A stretch of DNA of 64,000 nt, from the NCBI RefSeq assembly GCF_001598855.1, contig NZ_BCZS01000014.1, positions 1 to 64,000 on the forward strand. Direction: 5' to 3'. This document shows positions 29,400 through 40,924 of the stretch, one piece after another. Origin of the DNA: Pluralibacter gergoviae ATCC 33028 = NBRC 105706. GTDB taxonomy: Bacteria; Pseudomonadota; Gammaproteobacteria; Enterobacterales; Enterobacteriaceae. Every line of letters begins with the position of its first letter. The first letter of the stretch is position 1. A program made the translations under genes and the position numbers. The notes beneath the pieces are model-generated. The model was not told the origin of the DNA, made no database searches, and saw only the letters and a program-made list of their open reading frames with translations.

Positions 29400-30541
29400 G
29401 CCTGAATATGTTCTGGTTTTTACCCACCCACGGCGATGGTCACTATCTGGGCAGCGAAGAGAATGCCCGACCGGTAGACCACGGCTATCTGCAGCAGATA
29501 GCCCAGACCGCCGATCGCTTTGGCTACACCGGGGTGCTGATCCCGACGGGCCGCTCCTGCGAAGACGCGTGGCTGGTGGCGGCCTCGCTCATTCCGGTCA
29601 CCCAGCGCCTGAAGTTCCTGGTGGCGCTGCGTCCGAGCGTGATTTCACCGACCGTCGCCGCGCGCCAGGCCGCGACGCTTGACCGCCTCTCCAACGGCCG
29701 GGCGCTGTTTAATCTGGTGACCGGCAGCGATCCGCAGGAGCTGGCGGGCGACGGCGTGTTCCTCGATCACACCGCCCGCTACGAAGCGTCAGCCGAATTT
29801 ACTCATATCTGGCGCCGCCTGCTGGAGGGCGAAACCGTCACCTTTAACGGCAAATATCAGAAGGTCCGCGAGGCGAAACTGCTGTTCCCGCCGGTGCAGC
29901 AGCCGCGCCCGCCGCTCTACTTCGGCGGGTCGTCTGACGTGGCGCAGGATCTGGCCGCCGAGCAGGTTGACCTCTATCTCACCTGGGGCGAACCGCCGGC
30001 GCAGGTAAAAGAGAAGATAGAGCAGGTCCGGGCCAGGGCGGCGAAGCTGGGCCGCAGGATCCGCTTCGGGATCCGCCTGCACGTCATTGTGCGCGAAAGT
30101 AATGAAGAGGCCTGGCAGGCCGCCGACCGGCTGATCTCGCACCTCGACGATGCCACCATCGCCCGCGCCCAGGAGGCGTTTGCCCGCACCGATTCCGTCG
30201 GCCAGCAGCGGATGGCCGCCCTGCACGGCGGGCGCCGCGATAAGCTGGAGATAAGCCCCAACCTGTGGGCGGGCGTGGGCCTGGTGCGCGGCGGCGCCGG
30301 GACGGCGCTGGTCGGCGATGGGCCGACGGTCGCGGCGCGCATCAACGAATACGCGGCGCTGGGTATCGACAGCTTTGTTCTCTCCGGCTATCCGCATCTC
30401 GAAGAGGCGTGGAGAGTCGGCGAACTGCTGTTCCCGCACCTCGATGTGGCGGTGCCGGAAGTCCCCCGCCCTGCCGCGCTACAGCAGCAGGGTGAAGTGG
30501 TCGCCAATCTGTTTATACCGCGCAAAGCCGCCCAGAGCTGA
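29396..30541 (+). CDS. ssuD: FMNH2-dependent alkanesulfonate monooxygenase SsuD
   Basis: 381 residues, as in E. coli. A bacterial-luciferase-like TIM barrel that splits C1 to C10 sulfonates into aldehyde and sulfite with reduced FMN and oxygen. Conserved segments include [15 protein letters not shown] at the N-terminus, [15 protein letters not shown], and the mobile-loop region after [11 protein letters not shown]. The active-site cysteine region SCEDAW (Cys about 54) is kept. Coupled to ssuA by an ATGA overlap; ssuC starts 11 bp after it. Confidence 0.97.
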   Translation: MSLNMFWFLPTHGDGHYLGSEENARPVDHGYLQQIAQTADRFGYTGVLIPTGRSCEDAWLVAASLIPVTQRLKFLVALRPSVISPTVAARQAATLDRLSNGRALFNLVTGSDPQELAGDGVFLDHTARYEASAEFTHIWRRLLEGETVTFNGKYQKVREAKLLFPPVQQPRPPLYFGGSSDVAQDLAAEQVDLYLTWGEPPAQVKEKIEQVRARAAKLGRRIRFGIRLHVIVRESNEEAWQAADRLISHLDDATIARAQEAFARTDSVGQQRMAALHGGRRDKLEISPNLWAGVGLVRGGAGTALVGDGPTVAARINEYAALGIDSFVLSGYPHLEEAWRVGELLFPHLDVAVPEVPRPAALQQQGEVVANLFIPRKAAQS

Positions 30542-30551
30542 GGATCGGTAC

Positions 30552-31343
30552 ATGGCAAAACCTGTAGATTTCTGGCTGCAGCGCGCGGCGCCGTGGCTGC
30601 TGCCGGTCGGCATCGTGATCTTCTGGCAGATAGCCTCCTCCGTCGGCTGGCTCTCCACCCGCATCCTGCCCTCGCCGGAGGGCGTCGTGGAGGCCTTCTG
30701 GAGTCTCTCCGCCAGCGGCGAGCTGTGGCACCATCTGGCAATCAGCAGTTGGCGGGCGCTGGTGGGCTTCGCCATCGGCGGCTCTATCGGCCTGGCCCTG
30801 GGGCTGATAAGCGGCCTCTCCCGCTGGGGAGAGCGGCTGCTGGATACCTCCATCCAGATGCTGCGCAACGTGCCGCACCTGGCGCTGATCCCGCTGGTGA
30901 TCCTGTGGTTCGGTATTGACGAAACCGCCAAGATTTTCCTCGTGGCGCTCGGGACGCTGTTCCCGATTTACATCAATACCTGGCACGGGATCCGCAATAT
31001 CGACAGAGGACTGGTGGAGATGGCCCGCAGCTACGGCCTCTCGGGTCCGGCGCTGTTCTGGCACGTGATCCTGCCCGGTGCCCTGCCCTCCATCATGGTC
31101 GGCGTGCGCTTTGCGCTCGGCCTGATGTGGCTGACGCTGATTGTTGCCGAAACCATCTCCGCCAACGCCGGCATCGGCTATCTGGCGATGAATGCCCGCG
31201 AATTCCTGCAAACCGATGTGGTGGTGGTGGCCATCATTCTTTATGCCCTGCTGGGAAAACTGGCCGACACGGCGGCGCAGCTGCTTGAGCGCGTCTGGCT
31301 GCGCTGGAACCCGGCCTATCATCTGAAGGAGGCAAGCGTATGA
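30552..31343 (+). CDS. ssuC: sulfonate ABC transporter permease SsuC
   Basis: 263 residues, as in E. coli, starting [15 protein letters not shown]. About six membrane helices; the EAA loop that contacts the ATPase is [24 protein letters not shown] split near residues 157-180. The start at 30552 matches the family length; the frame is open upstream but inside ssuD. It ends in an ATGA overlap with ssuB, so the permease and ATPase are translated together. Confidence 0.96.
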   Translation: MAKPVDFWLQRAAPWLLPVGIVIFWQIASSVGWLSTRILPSPEGVVEAFWSLSASGELWHHLAISSWRALVGFAIGGSIGLALGLISGLSRWGERLLDTSIQMLRNVPHLALIPLVILWFGIDETAKIFLVALGTLFPIYINTWHGIRNIDRGLVEMARSYGLSGPALFWHVILPGALPSIMVGVRFALGLMWLTLIVAETISANAGIGYLAMNAREFLQTDVVVVAIILYALLGKLADTAAQLLERVWLRWNPAYHLKEASV

Positions 31344-32107
31344 ATACCGCGCGTCTGAATCCCGGCATTCCGCTACTGCTCAACGCCGTCGGCAAGCGCT
31401 ACGGCGACAACGTGGTGCTCAACGATCTGGATCTGCACATCCCCGCCGGGCAGTTTGTGGCGGTGGTCGGGCGCAGCGGCGGCGGTAAAAGCACCCTGCT
31501 GCGGCTGCTGGCCGGGCTGGAAAAACCCAACGCCGGCGAGCTGCTGGCGGGCAACGGCCCGCTGACCGCCAGCCAGCAGGAGACGCGGCTGATGTTTCAG
31601 GACGCCCGGCTGCTGCCGTGGAAAAGCGTGATTGATAACGTCGGCCTCGGTCTGCAGGGCAAATGGCGCGACCGGGCGCTGGAGGCGCTGGCCGCCGTCG
31701 GTCTCGAAAACCGCGCCGGCGAGTGGCCCGCCGCGCTCTCCGGCGGGCAGAAGCAGCGCGTGGCCCTGGCCAGGGCGCTGATCCACCGCCCCGGCCTGCT
31801 GCTGCTCGACGAGCCGCTCGGCGCGCTGGACGCCCTGACCCGGCTGGAGATGCAGGATCTGATTGCGTCCCTGTGGCAGGAACACGGCTTTACGGTACTG
31901 CTGGTCACCCACGACGTCAGCGAGGCGGTGGCGATGGCGGACAGGGTGTTATTAATTGAAGAGGGAAAAATCGGCCTCGACCTGACGGTAGACCTTCCCA
32001 GGCCCAGACGCAAAGGTTCGGCGCGGCTGGCCGAGCTGGAGGCGGAGGTGCTCAACCGGGTGATGCGCCGCGGCCACTCCGAGCCGCGCAGCCGGCGGCA
32101 CGGGTGA
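31340..32107 (+). CDS. ssuB: sulfonate ABC transporter ATP-binding protein SsuB
   Basis: 255 residues, as in E. coli. One ABC ATPase domain: Walker A GRSGGGKS at 44-51, Q-loop at LMFQD, signature [15 protein letters not shown], Walker [13 protein letters not shown] and the switch histidine in VTHDVSEA. It powers sulfonate uptake with SsuA and SsuC. The last 20 residues are basic. It closes the operon; a long GC hairpin follows and also faces convergent pepN. Confidence 0.96.
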   Translation: MNTARLNPGIPLLLNAVGKRYGDNVVLNDLDLHIPAGQFVAVVGRSGGGKSTLLRLLAGLEKPNAGELLAGNGPLTASQQETRLMFQDARLLPWKSVIDNVGLGLQGKWRDRALEALAAVGLENRAGEWPAALSGGQKQRVALARALIHRPGLLLLDEPLGALDALTRLEMQDLIASLWQEHGFTVLLVTHDVSEAVAMADRVLLIEEGKIGLDLTVDLPRPRRKGSARLAELEAEVLNRVMRRGHSEPRSRRHG

Positions 32108-32113
32108 AACAAA

Positions 32114-32139
32114 TCGGGCGGGGAAAAATCCCCGCCCGA
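32114..32139. terminator. hairpin terminator between ssuB and pepN
   Basis: A perfect 11-bp stem, TCGGGCGGGGA / TCCCCGCCCGA, with loop AAAA. On the minus strand it is followed by TTTGTTTC, so it best serves pepN; on the plus strand the U-tract is missing. Confidence 0.75.
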
Positions 32140-32163
32140 CCGGCGTTATGACTGCATCAGGGC

Positions 32164-34776
32164 TTACGCCAGCGCCTTCACAATCTTCTCGTACAGATCT
32201 CCGGAGAGATTCTCCAGCCCCTTCAGCTGCTCCAGCGCGCTGCGCATCTTCTGCTGCCGCGCCGCGTCGTAGCGCTTGAGGCGGATCAGCGGCTCAATCA
32301 TACGCGACGCCACCTGCGGGTTGCGGGTGTTCAGATCGGTGAGCATCTCGACCAGGAACTGATAGCCGCTGCCGTCCCCGGCGTGGAAGGCCGCCGGGTT
32401 GAGGCTGACGAAGGCGCCAATCAGCGCGCGGATGCGGTTCGGGTTGCTCATCGTAAACGAGCGGTGGTTAAGCAGCCCGCGCACCGTCTCCAGCACGTTT
32501 GCCGCCGGGCTGGTGGCCTGCAGGTTAAACCACTTGTCCATCACCAGGCCGTCCTCATGCCACTTGTCGTCGTACGCCTGCATCAGCGCATCGCGGCACG
32601 GCAGTTCAGCGGCCACCGCGGCGGCCAGGGCGGCCAGGGCGTCGGTCATGTTATCGGCCGTTTGATACTGATGGCTGACCAGTTTATCGGCCAACTCTGC
32701 GTCGCCAAAGGCCAGATAGCGCAGGCAGACGTTGCGCAGCGAACGCTTACCGATATCGGCATGCTCAACGCGGTAGGCGTCGAGGGCGTTGGCGTTATAC
32801 ACCGCCAGGCATTCGTCCGCCAGCTCAACGGCCAGCGTGCGGGTCAGCGCCTCGTGCACCGTGGCGATGGCGATCGGATCGATCGTTTCAAACAGTTCGG
32901 CTATCTCGTTGACCGACGGAAGAGTGAGGATCTGCGCCGCAAGGGCCGGATCGATCTTCTCGTCGAGCAGGATCGCGCGGAAGGCATCGGCAACGTGGAC
33001 CGGGAGCGACAGCGGCTGGCCCTGCTGCTGGCGGGCGACGTTAAGCTTAATATAGGTCGCCAGCAGGCTCTGGGCCGCGTCCCAGCGGGAGAAGTCGTTG
33101 CGGGCGTGGCGCATCAGGAACGTCAGCTGCTGATCGCTCCACTTATAGTCAAGCTTCACCGGCGCGGAAAATTCGCGCAGCAGCGACGGCACCGGCTGGA
33201 AATAGACATTATCGAAAATAAAGGTCTGTTCTGCCTGAGTGACGTTAAGGACGTTGTGTACCGGATGGCCGCCCTTCTGCAGCGGGATCACTTTCCCTTC
33301 GCCGTCGTAAAGCTCAATATCGAACGGAATATGCAGCGGCAGCTTCTCGGGCTGATCGGCGCTCGGCGGCGTGTGCTGCCTGATGGTCAGCGTGTACTGT
33401 TCGGTTTCCGGATTGTAGTCATCGTGCACGGTCACTACCGGCGTACCCGACTGGCTGTACCAGCGGCGGAAGTGCGAGAGATCGACGTTAGAGGCATCCT
33501 CCATCGCCTGCACAAAGTCGTCGCAGGTAGCGGCGCTGCCGTCGTGGCGCTCAAAATAGAGCTGCATCCCCTTCTGGAAATTCTCTTCGCCGAGCAGCGT
33601 GTGCAGCATGCGGATCACTTCGGCGCCCTTTTCATACACCGTCAGGGTGTAGAAGTTGTTCATCTCGATGACCATCTCGGGGCGGATCGGATGCGACATC
33701 GGGCTGGCGTCTTCGGCAAACTGCAGGCCGCGCATGGTGCGCACGTTGCTGATGCGATTGACCGCGCGGGAGCCGAGATCGGAGCTGAACTCCTGATCGC
33801 GGAACACGGTCAGGCCCTCTTTCAGACTCAGCTGGAACCAGTCGCGGCAGGTGACGCGGTTGCCGGTCCAGTTGTGGAAATATTCGTGGCCGATCACCCG
33901 CTCAATGTCGAGATAGTCTTTATCGGTGGCGGTGTCGCTGCGGGCCAGCACGTACTTAGAGTTAAAGATATTGAGGCCTTTATTCTCCATCGCGCCCATA
34001 TTAAAGAAGTCGACGGCGACAATCATATAGATGTCGAGATCGTACTCAAGGCCGAAGCGCTCTTCATCCCACTTCATCGAATTTTTCAGGGAGGTCATCG
34101 CCCAGGGCGCGCGGTCGAGGTTGCCGCGATCGACGTACAGCTCGAGGGCGACGCTGCGTCCGGAGCGGGTAATGAAGGTGTCGCTCAGCACATCAAAGTC
34201 GCCGGCCACCAGCGCAAACAGATAGCACGGTTTCGGGAACGGATCCTGCCACTGCACCCAGTGGCGGCCGTCGCTCAGCTCGCCCTGCGCAACGCGGTTG
34301 CCGTTGGACAGCAGGAACGGATATTTGCTTTTATCGGCGATAATTTTGGTGGTAAACCGCGCCAGCACGTCCGGGCGGTCCAGATACCAGGTGATGTGGC
34401 GAAAGCCTTCGGCCTCGCACTGGGTACACAAGGCTTCACCAGACTGGTAAAGCCCTTCCAGCGCGGTATTCGCCGCCGGGCTGATTTCATTGACGATGCA
34501 CAGCGTAAAATGCTCCGGCAGCCCGTTTATCACCAGCTGATTGTCTTCTTCTTTATAGTCGCTCCAGGCCTGGTCGTTGACATGCACCGAAAGCAGAGTC
34601 AAATCTTCGCCGTCAAGGCGCAGCGGAGCGTCAGATGCACCGTGGCGGGTGAGCGTACTCACGGCGGTAACAACGGTTTTCGCGGCATCCAGGTCAAAGG
34701 TCAGTTCGATATCGCCTATCGTATAGTCCGGCGCACGGTAGTCGTGGCGGTACTTGGCTTGGGGCTGTTGTGTCAT
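32164..34776 (-). CDS. pepN: aminopeptidase N
   Basis: 870 residues, as in E. coli. An M1-family zinc aminopeptidase, the main broad-specificity enzyme of cytosolic peptide breakdown. The exopeptidase motif GAMEN is at 261-265, and zinc ligands His297, His301 and Glu320 lie in HEYFHNWTGNR and LKEGL, at exactly the E. coli positions. The C-terminal helical domain (about 545-870) closes the active site. Start ATG follows AAAGG. It diverges from pncB across 263 bp. Confidence 0.98.
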   Translation of the reverse strand: MTQQPQAKYRHDYRAPDYTIGDIELTFDLDAAKTVVTAVSTLTRHGASDAPLRLDGEDLTLLSVHVNDQAWSDYKEEDNQLVINGLPEHFTLCIVNEISPAANTALEGLYQSGEALCTQCEAEGFRHITWYLDRPDVLARFTTKIIADKSKYPFLLSNGNRVAQGELSDGRHWVQWQDPFPKPCYLFALVAGDFDVLSDTFITRSGRSVALELYVDRGNLDRAPWAMTSLKNSMKWDEERFGLEYDLDIYMIVAVDFFNMGAMENKGLNIFNSKYVLARSDTATDKDYLDIERVIGHEYFHNWTGNRVTCRDWFQLSLKEGLTVFRDQEFSSDLGSRAVNRISNVRTMRGLQFAEDASPMSHPIRPEMVIEMNNFYTLTVYEKGAEVIRMLHTLLGEENFQKGMQLYFERHDGSAATCDDFVQAMEDASNVDLSHFRRWYSQSGTPVVTVHDDYNPETEQYTLTIRQHTPPSADQPEKLPLHIPFDIELYDGEGKVIPLQKGGHPVHNVLNVTQAEQTFIFDNVYFQPVPSLLREFSAPVKLDYKWSDQQLTFLMRHARNDFSRWDAAQSLLATYIKLNVARQQQGQPLSLPVHVADAFRAILLDEKIDPALAAQILTLPSVNEIAELFETIDPIAIATVHEALTRTLAVELADECLAVYNANALDAYRVEHADIGKRSLRNVCLRYLAFGDAELADKLVSHQYQTADNMTDALAALAAAVAAELPCRDALMQAYDDKWHEDGLVMDKWFNLQATSPAANVLETVRGLLNHRSFTMSNPNRIRALIGAFVSLNPAAFHAGDGSGYQFLVEMLTDLNTRNPQVASRMIEPLIRLKRYDAARQQKMRSALEQLKGLENLSGDLYEKIVKALA

Positions 34777-34947
34777 AAAAAACCTTTAGCATCTGTATAA
34801 AGTGTCAGTCCAGTCTATTCTTGTTGCTTGCGGTTCGCTACGCAGAATGTTCATCTTTTCATGGGCAAAGGCGCGAAATGCAACATTTTGATAACTATCG
34901 GCACGAAATGCCCTCGATCCTGCCGCCGCCTTGTGGTGTGATCGGGG

Positions 34948-35010
34948 TTCAATAAATCAATAAACAAGGTATACTCCAGCGAAACTGGCTGTTGTTTACT
35001 GTACTAAACG
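34948..35010 (+). promoter_or_regulatory. pncB promoter and NadR operator
   Basis: -35 TTCAAT (34948-34953), 16-bp spacer, -10 TATACT (34970-34975). Just downstream, TGTTTA-CTGTAC-TAAACG (34993-35010) matches the NadR consensus TGTTTA-N6-TAAACA with one mismatch. NadR bound there would block transcription of pncB when NAD is sufficient. Confidence 0.8.
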
Positions 35011-35039
35011 CTCCTTTAATGAGGATGCAATTGCGCACC

Positions 35040-36242
35040 ATGACACTATCCGCTACCCCTGTACTGCAGACGTTGCTCGATACAGATGCCTACAAGCTGC
35101 ACATGCAGCAGGCCGTGTTCCATCAGTACTATGATGTCCACGTCGCTGCTGAATTCCGCTGCCGCGGCGACGATTTACTGGGCATTTATGCTGACGCCAT
35201 CCGCGACCAGGTGGACGCGATGCAGTCCCTGTCGCTGCGGGACGATGAGTTTCAGTGGCTCTCCGGCCTGCCCTTCTTTAAGCAGGACTACCTCGACTGG
35301 CTGCGCGATTTCCGCTACGACCCGCGCCAGGTCACCGTCAGCAATGAGAACGGCAAACTCAATATTCGCCTCGCCGGACCGTGGCGGGAAGTCATCATGT
35401 GGGAAGTACCGCTGCTGGCAGTCATCAGCGAGTTGGTGCACAGCCTGCGCACCCCTCAGGCCGGCGTCGGCCAGGCGCTTGCGCATCTGGAGCATAAGCT
35501 CACCGATTTCCGCCGGCTTACCGCCGACATCGATATGTCCGGCTTCCGGCTGATGGATTTCGGCACCCGCCGCCGCTTCTCCCGCGAGGTTCAGCAGGCT
35601 ATCGTTGAGCGCCTGCAGCAGGAGCCGTGGTTTGTCGGCACCAGCAACTACGACCTGGCCCGCCGTCTTCATCTCACGCCGATGGGCACCCAGGCCCATG
35701 AGTGGTTCCAGGCGCATCAGCAGCTCAGTCCAAGCCTCGCCGCCAGCCAGCAGGTGGCCCTCGCCGCCTGGCTCAAGGAGTATCCGGATCAGCTGGGGAT
35801 TGCGCTGACCGACTGCATCACCATGGATGCCTTCCTGCGCGATTTTGGTCCGGAGTTCGCCGGCCGTTATCAGGGGCTGCGCCACGACTCCGGCGATCCG
35901 GTCGAGTGGGGCGAGAAAGCCATCGCTCACTATCAGAAGCTGGGTATCGATCCGCTGAGCAAAGTGCTGGTCTTCTCCGACAATCTGGATATGAATAAGG
36001 CCGTCGGACTTTATCGCCACTTCTCTTCCCGGGTGAAGCTGAGCTTCGGCATCGGCACTCGCCTGACCTGCGACATTCCGCAGGTTAAGCCGCTGAATAT
36101 TGTGATTAAGCTTGTCGAGTGCAACGGCAGACCGGTAGCCAAACTCTCGGACAGCCCGGGCAAAACCATTTGCCACGATCAGGCGTTTGTCCGCGCCCTG
36201 CGCGAGGCTTTCGACATTCCCAAGGTCAAAAAAGCCAGCTAA
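35040..36242 (+). CDS. pncB: nicotinate phosphoribosyltransferase
   Basis: 400 residues from [20 protein letters not shown], equal to E. coli. PncB makes nicotinate mononucleotide from nicotinate and PRPP with ATP, the salvage entry to NAD. Conserved blocks are [45 protein letters not shown] (with the histidine that is phosphorylated during turnover) and [11 protein letters not shown]. The start is uncertain: GAGG is 14 bp from the ATG at 35040, so the in-frame TTG at 35031 is an alternative adding three residues. A NadR box sits in the leader. Confidence 0.96.
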   Translation: MTLSATPVLQTLLDTDAYKLHMQQAVFHQYYDVHVAAEFRCRGDDLLGIYADAIRDQVDAMQSLSLRDDEFQWLSGLPFFKQDYLDWLRDFRYDPRQVTVSNENGKLNIRLAGPWREVIMWEVPLLAVISELVHSLRTPQAGVGQALAHLEHKLTDFRRLTADIDMSGFRLMDFGTRRRFSREVQQAIVERLQQEPWFVGTSNYDLARRLHLTPMGTQAHEWFQAHQQLSPSLAASQQVALAAWLKEYPDQLGIALTDCITMDAFLRDFGPEFAGRYQGLRHDSGDPVEWGEKAIAHYQKLGIDPLSKVLVFSDNLDMNKAVGLYRHFSSRVKLSFGIGTRLTCDIPQVKPLNIVIKLVECNGRPVAKLSDSPGKTICHDQAFVRALREAFDIPKVKKAS

Positions 36243-36249
36243 CTGACAA

Positions 36250-36277
36250 AAGGGAGCCTTTCCGGCTCCCTTCTTTC
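36250..36277 (+). terminator. terminator after pncB
   Basis: A 9-bp perfect stem AAGGGAGCC / GGCTCCCTT with a TTTCC loop and CTTTCT tail. Confidence 0.85.
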
Positions 36278-36317
36278 TATTATTTACGCAAATCCCCGCC
36301 ATCGCTGCGAAATGTTC

Positions 36318-36345
36318 TTGTCTGATAAAAGATGACAGGTAACAT
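36318..36345 (+). promoter_or_regulatory. predicted asnS promoter
   Basis: TTGTCT (36318-36323), 16-bp spacer, TAACAT (36340-36345); each hexamer matches consensus at four positions. It lies 68 bp before the asnS start codon and is the best pair I see in the gap. Confidence 0.4.
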
Positions 36346-36413
36346 AGGTATCCCCCTTCAGTCAGAAGGTGGAAAGCTAAACCTTATTCCTGACAACTAA
36401 CAGAGAGAACACT

Positions 36414-37814
<1,401 letters not shown>

Positions 37815-37832
37815 TTTTTGCGCACATTCCGA

Positions 37833-37858
37833 AACCAGCCTGCGGGCTGGTTTTTTTT
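37833..37858 (+). terminator. terminator after asnS
   Basis: 8-bp stem AACCAGCC / GGCTGGTT, loop TGCG, followed by a run of T. Confidence 0.92.
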
Positions 37859-37910
37859 GATGTTCAGCTTTTGTTAGGAAACTTCACCAAGTTTAAAGGG
37901 CAATAGCGAC

Positions 37911-37934
37911 TTTTCTGTAAAATGTTACACATCG
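37911..37934 (+). promoter_or_regulatory. candidate distal OmpR site (F4-like)
   Basis: TTTTCTGTAAAATGTTACAC followed by ATCG resembles the OmpR consensus (TTTTACnTTTTGnAACATAT type). It lies about 370-390 bp before the predicted ompF transcription start, the same distance as the F4 silencer site in E. coli (about -380 to -360). Confidence 0.5.
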
Positions 37935-38151
37935 TTTCGCGCAATAAATTTGCACAAAAATTTCATCCTTCCCTTGTTTAGTTCACATTTCATTTTCTGC
38001 TTAGCATAAATAGCAACCTTTCACAAAGCACAAACGGTCAAGCAAAATCGCCATAAGAAAAAGTGTGGTGAGAATCATTCTTGCATAGGAAAGTGGGTTA
38101 TTGAAAAATATAATAAGCCAATCATATAGATAGATATAAAGGCGTTTACTT

Positions 38152-38165
38152 AGTAACCGGTTACT
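38152..38165. repeat. 14-bp perfect palindrome upstream of ompF
   Basis: AGTAACCGGTTACT is fully self-complementary. It lies just upstream of the proximal OmpR sites. No regulator is assigned. Confidence 0.8.
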
Positions 38166-38200
38166 CTGGAAGTATGAACTGGTTCACAAAGTTCCTTTTA

Positions 38201-38260
38201 ATTCACAAACTCTTACACATAATTTCTTTTTGTAACTCCTTTAGCGTATTTGTAGCACTT
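38201..38260 (+). promoter_or_regulatory. three tandem OmpR sites (F1, F2, F3-like)
   Basis: Three 20-bp units run head to tail: 38201-38220 (contains CTTACACAT), 38221-38240 (TTTCTTTTTGTAACTCC) and 38241-38260 (GTATTTGTAGCACTT). The third is close to the E. coli F3 site and the adjoining CCGGCTAGCGAAACGTTG is also shared. With the transcription start near 38303 they span about -102 to -43, as in E. coli. Confidence 0.75.
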
Positions 38261-38289
38261 TCCGGCTAGCGAAACGTTGTCATGAATGG

Positions 38290-38413
38290 AAATATGCCTC
38301 TCAGACACAGAAAGACACCAAACTCTCATCAATGGTTCTGTAAATCTTTATTGACGGAAGGCATTGGGAGCAGTGGCAGGTGTCCATAAAAAAACCTATG
38401 AGGGTAATAAATA
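38290..38413 (+). promoter_or_regulatory. ompF -10 element and 5' leader
   Basis: -10 AAATAT at 38290-38295; the start is probably at AGACACAG (38303), giving a leader of about 110 nt. The last part, ACCTATGAGGGTAATAAATA, is the conserved MicF sRNA target that includes the ribosome-binding site. Confidence 0.75.
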
Positions 38414-39502
38414 ATGATGAAGCGCAATCTCCTGGCAGTGGTTATCCCTGCCCTGCTGGTAGCCGGTACCGCGAACGCAGCGGAAGTGTTCAACAAAGAC
38501 AGCAACAAGCTGGACCTGTACGGTAAAATGGTAGGTCTGCACTACTTCTCTGATAACGACGGCAACGACGGCGACCAGAGCTATGCGCGTCTTGGCTTCA
38601 AGGGCGAAACAAAAGTTAACGATTACCTGACCGGCTATGGTCAGTGGGAATACCAGTTCCAGGCGAACAATGCTGAAGGCAGCGGTTCCAACGGTAGCGA
38701 TAAAACCCGTCTGGGCTTCGCAGGTCTGAACTTCGGCGACTACGGCTCATTCGACTACGGTCGTAACTACGGTCTGGTCTACGATGCCATCGGCATCACC
38801 GATATGCTGCCGGAGTTTGGCGGCGACAACGGCGCTGCGGACAACTTCTTCGCCGGTCGTCAGGGCGGTGTAGCTACCTACCGTAACCAGAACTTCTTCG
38901 GCCTGGTTGAAGGTCTGCACTTCGGCGTGCAGTATCTGGGCAAAAATGAGCGTAATGACTTCCAGCGCTCCAACGGTGACGGCTGGGCAACCTCTCTGGC
39001 CTACGAGTATGAAGGCTTCGGTGTAGTGGGTGCTTACGGCGCCGCTGACCGTACTGATGCTCAGACCAAAGCCGCTCTCGGCCATGGTGATAAGGCAGAG
39101 CAGTGGACTGCTGGTCTGAAATATGATGCCAACAACATCTACCTGGCAGCCATCTACGGCGAAACCCATAACGCAACCCGCATCAGCCGTCCGAACCCAG
39201 TTGCTGGCGGTGATGACATTAAAGGCTTCGCTAACAAAACTCAGGACTTCTCCGTTGTTGCACAGTACCAGTTCGACTTTGGTCTGCGTCCGTCCATCGC
39301 TTACTACAAATCTAAAGCGAAGAAAGTGGAAGGCGTGGGCAGCGAAGACTACATCAACTACATCGAAGTGGGCGCGTCTTACTACTTCAACAAAAACATG
39401 TCCACCTATGTTGACTACCTGATCAACCAGATCGACGGTGACAACAAGCTGGGCGTGAACGACGACAATACCGTTGCGCTGGGTATTGTTTACCAGTTCT
39501 GA
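38414..39502 (+). CDS. ompF: outer membrane porin F
   Basis: A 362-residue precursor, the same length as E. coli OmpF. Signal peptide of 22 residues ending TANA-AEV. The mature protein is a 16-strand trimeric general porin; [35 protein letters not shown] and the constriction loop L3 motif DMLPEFGGD are visible, and the C-terminus ends in GIVYQF, the Phe-ended signal for the BAM complex. It is closer to OmpF of E. coli and Enterobacter type than to Klebsiella OmpK35. It lets small hydrophilic solutes, including beta-lactams, enter. Upstream OmpR sites and the MicF target imply osmotic and antisense control. Confidence 0.96.
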   Translation: MMKRNLLAVVIPALLVAGTANAAEVFNKDSNKLDLYGKMVGLHYFSDNDGNDGDQSYARLGFKGETKVNDYLTGYGQWEYQFQANNAEGSGSNGSDKTRLGFAGLNFGDYGSFDYGRNYGLVYDAIGITDMLPEFGGDNGAADNFFAGRQGGVATYRNQNFFGLVEGLHFGVQYLGKNERNDFQRSNGDGWATSLAYEYEGFGVVGAYGAADRTDAQTKAALGHGDKAEQWTAGLKYDANNIYLAAIYGETHNATRISRPNPVAGGDDIKGFANKTQDFSVVAQYQFDFGLRPSIAYYKSKAKKVEGVGSEDYINYIEVGASYYFNKNMSTYVDYLINQIDGDNKLGVNDDNTVALGIVYQF

Positions 39503-39532
39503 TTTGCAGTACGCCACTTTGTTATATGCTTG

Positions 39533-39561
39533 AAAAACAGGGCTTCGGCCCTGTTTTTTTT
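39533..39561 (+). terminator. terminator after ompF
   Basis: 11-bp stem AAAAACAGGGC / GCCCTGTTTTT with the stable TTCG tetraloop, then more T. Confidence 0.95.
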
Positions 39562-39689
39562 CGTCTGCCAGTTGAAAATAACAACTTGCGAAAAGTCCGT
39601 CGTATTTCGTTGCAAACGGTTGGCTTTTTGTAGATCTGCCGTTAACCTGAAGGCCGGACTTCTACCCGTAATCACTATGGAACCTCGTC

Positions 39690-40880
39690 ATGTTTGAGAA
39701 CATCACAGCCGCCCCCGCAGACCCCATTCTGGGCCTGGCCGACCTTTTTCGCGCCGACGATCGCCCGAGCAAAATCAACCTCGGGATTGGTGTTTATAAG
39801 GACGAAACCGGTAAGACACCGGTATTAACCAGCGTTAAAAAAGCAGAGCAGTTTCTGCTGGAAAACGAAACCACCAAAAATTATCTCGGCATCGACGGTA
39901 TTCCGGAGTTTGGACGCTGCACCCAGGAGCTGCTGTTTGGCAAAGGCAGCGCTATCGTTAACGATAAGCGCGCCCGCACGGCGCAGACGCCGGGCGGCAC
40001 CGGCGCGCTGCGCGTAGCGGCCGATTTTCTCGCTAAAAACACCGACGTGAAGCGCGTCTGGGTCAGCAATCCAAGCTGGCCGAACCACAAGAGCGTCTTC
40101 AACTCCGCCGGGCTGGAAGTAAAAGAGTACGACTATTACGATGCCAGCGGCCACGCGCTCAACTTTGACGGTATGCTGGCAAGCCTCAGCGCCGCACAGG
40201 CCGGCGACGTCGTGCTGTTCCACGGCTGCTGCCATAACCCCACCGGGATCGATCCAACGCTTGAGCAGTGGCAGCAGCTGGCCGCGCTCTCCGTTGAGAA
40301 GGGCTGGCTGCCGCTGTTTGATTTCGCCTATCAGGGCTTTGCCCGCGGCCTGGAAGAAGACGCTGAGGGCCTGCGCGCCTTCGCCGCGGTACACAAAGAG
40401 CTGCTGGTCGCCAGCTCCTACTCTAAAAACTTTGGCCTCTACAACGAGCGCGTCGGCGCCTGCACGCTGGTTGCCGCCGATGCCGAAGGCGTTGACCGCG
40501 CGTTCAGCCAGATGAAGGCGGTGATCCGCGCCAACTACTCCAACCCGCCGGCCCACGGCGCCTCTGTCGTTGCCACGATCCTCAGCAATGACGCGCTGCG
40601 CGCCATCTGGGAACAGGAGCTGACCGATATGCGCCAGCGCATTCAGCGCATGCGCCTGCTGTTTGTGAACACCCTCGCCGAAAAAGGCGCCGATCGCGAT
40701 TTCAGCTTTATCGCGAAGCAGAACGGCATGTTCTCCTTCAGCGGCCTGACCAAAGAGCAGGTGCTGCGCCTGCGCGAAGAGTTCGGGATCTACGCAGTCG
40801 CGTCCGGGCGCATCAACGTCGCCGGCATGACCCCGGACAACATGGCGCCGCTGTGCGAGGCGATTGTCGCGGTTCTCTAA
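39690..40880 (+). CDS. aspC: aspartate aminotransferase
   Basis: 396 residues, as in E. coli. PLP-dependent class I aminotransferase exchanging amino groups between aspartate and 2-oxoglutarate, with activity on aromatic amino acids. The PLP lysine is Lys246 in [10 protein letters not shown]; other marks are [12 protein letters not shown] and [11 protein letters not shown]. It is transcribed with ompF's direction but has a terminator on both sides. A weak PurR-like sequence lies upstream. Confidence 0.98.
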   Translation: MFENITAAPADPILGLADLFRADDRPSKINLGIGVYKDETGKTPVLTSVKKAEQFLLENETTKNYLGIDGIPEFGRCTQELLFGKGSAIVNDKRARTAQTPGGTGALRVAADFLAKNTDVKRVWVSNPSWPNHKSVFNSAGLEVKEYDYYDASGHALNFDGMLASLSAAQAGDVVLFHGCCHNPTGIDPTLEQWQQLAALSVEKGWLPLFDFAYQGFARGLEEDAEGLRAFAAVHKELLVASSYSKNFGLYNERVGACTLVAADAEGVDRAFSQMKAVIRANYSNPPAHGASVVATILSNDALRAIWEQELTDMRQRIQRMRLLFVNTLAEKGADRDFSFIAKQNGMFSFSGLTKEQVLRLREEFGIYAVASGRINVAGMTPDNMAPLCEAIVAVL

Positions 40881-40892
40881 GCGCTGCGAAAT

Positions 40893-40920
40893 AAAAAAGG
40901 CCGCTTTCGCGGCCTTTTTT
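40893..40920. terminator. bidirectional terminator between aspC and gloC
   Basis: Perfect 12-bp stem AAAAAAGGCCGC / GCGGCCTTTTTT, loop TTTC, between convergent genes. Confidence 0.95.
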
Positions 40921-40924
40921 ATGT

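Larger units (their letters stand above)
37859..38289 (+). other. long AT-rich gene-free region upstream of ompF
   Basis: The asnS-ompF interval is the longest gene-free stretch in the window and much richer in A and T than its surroundings. I see no coding sequence in it. It contains OmpR-type sites near and far from the promoter, a 14-bp palindrome and a weak Fur-like sequence, listed separately. The architecture resembles the E. coli ompF regulatory region, where OmpR and IHF bend the DNA. Confidence 0.7.
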
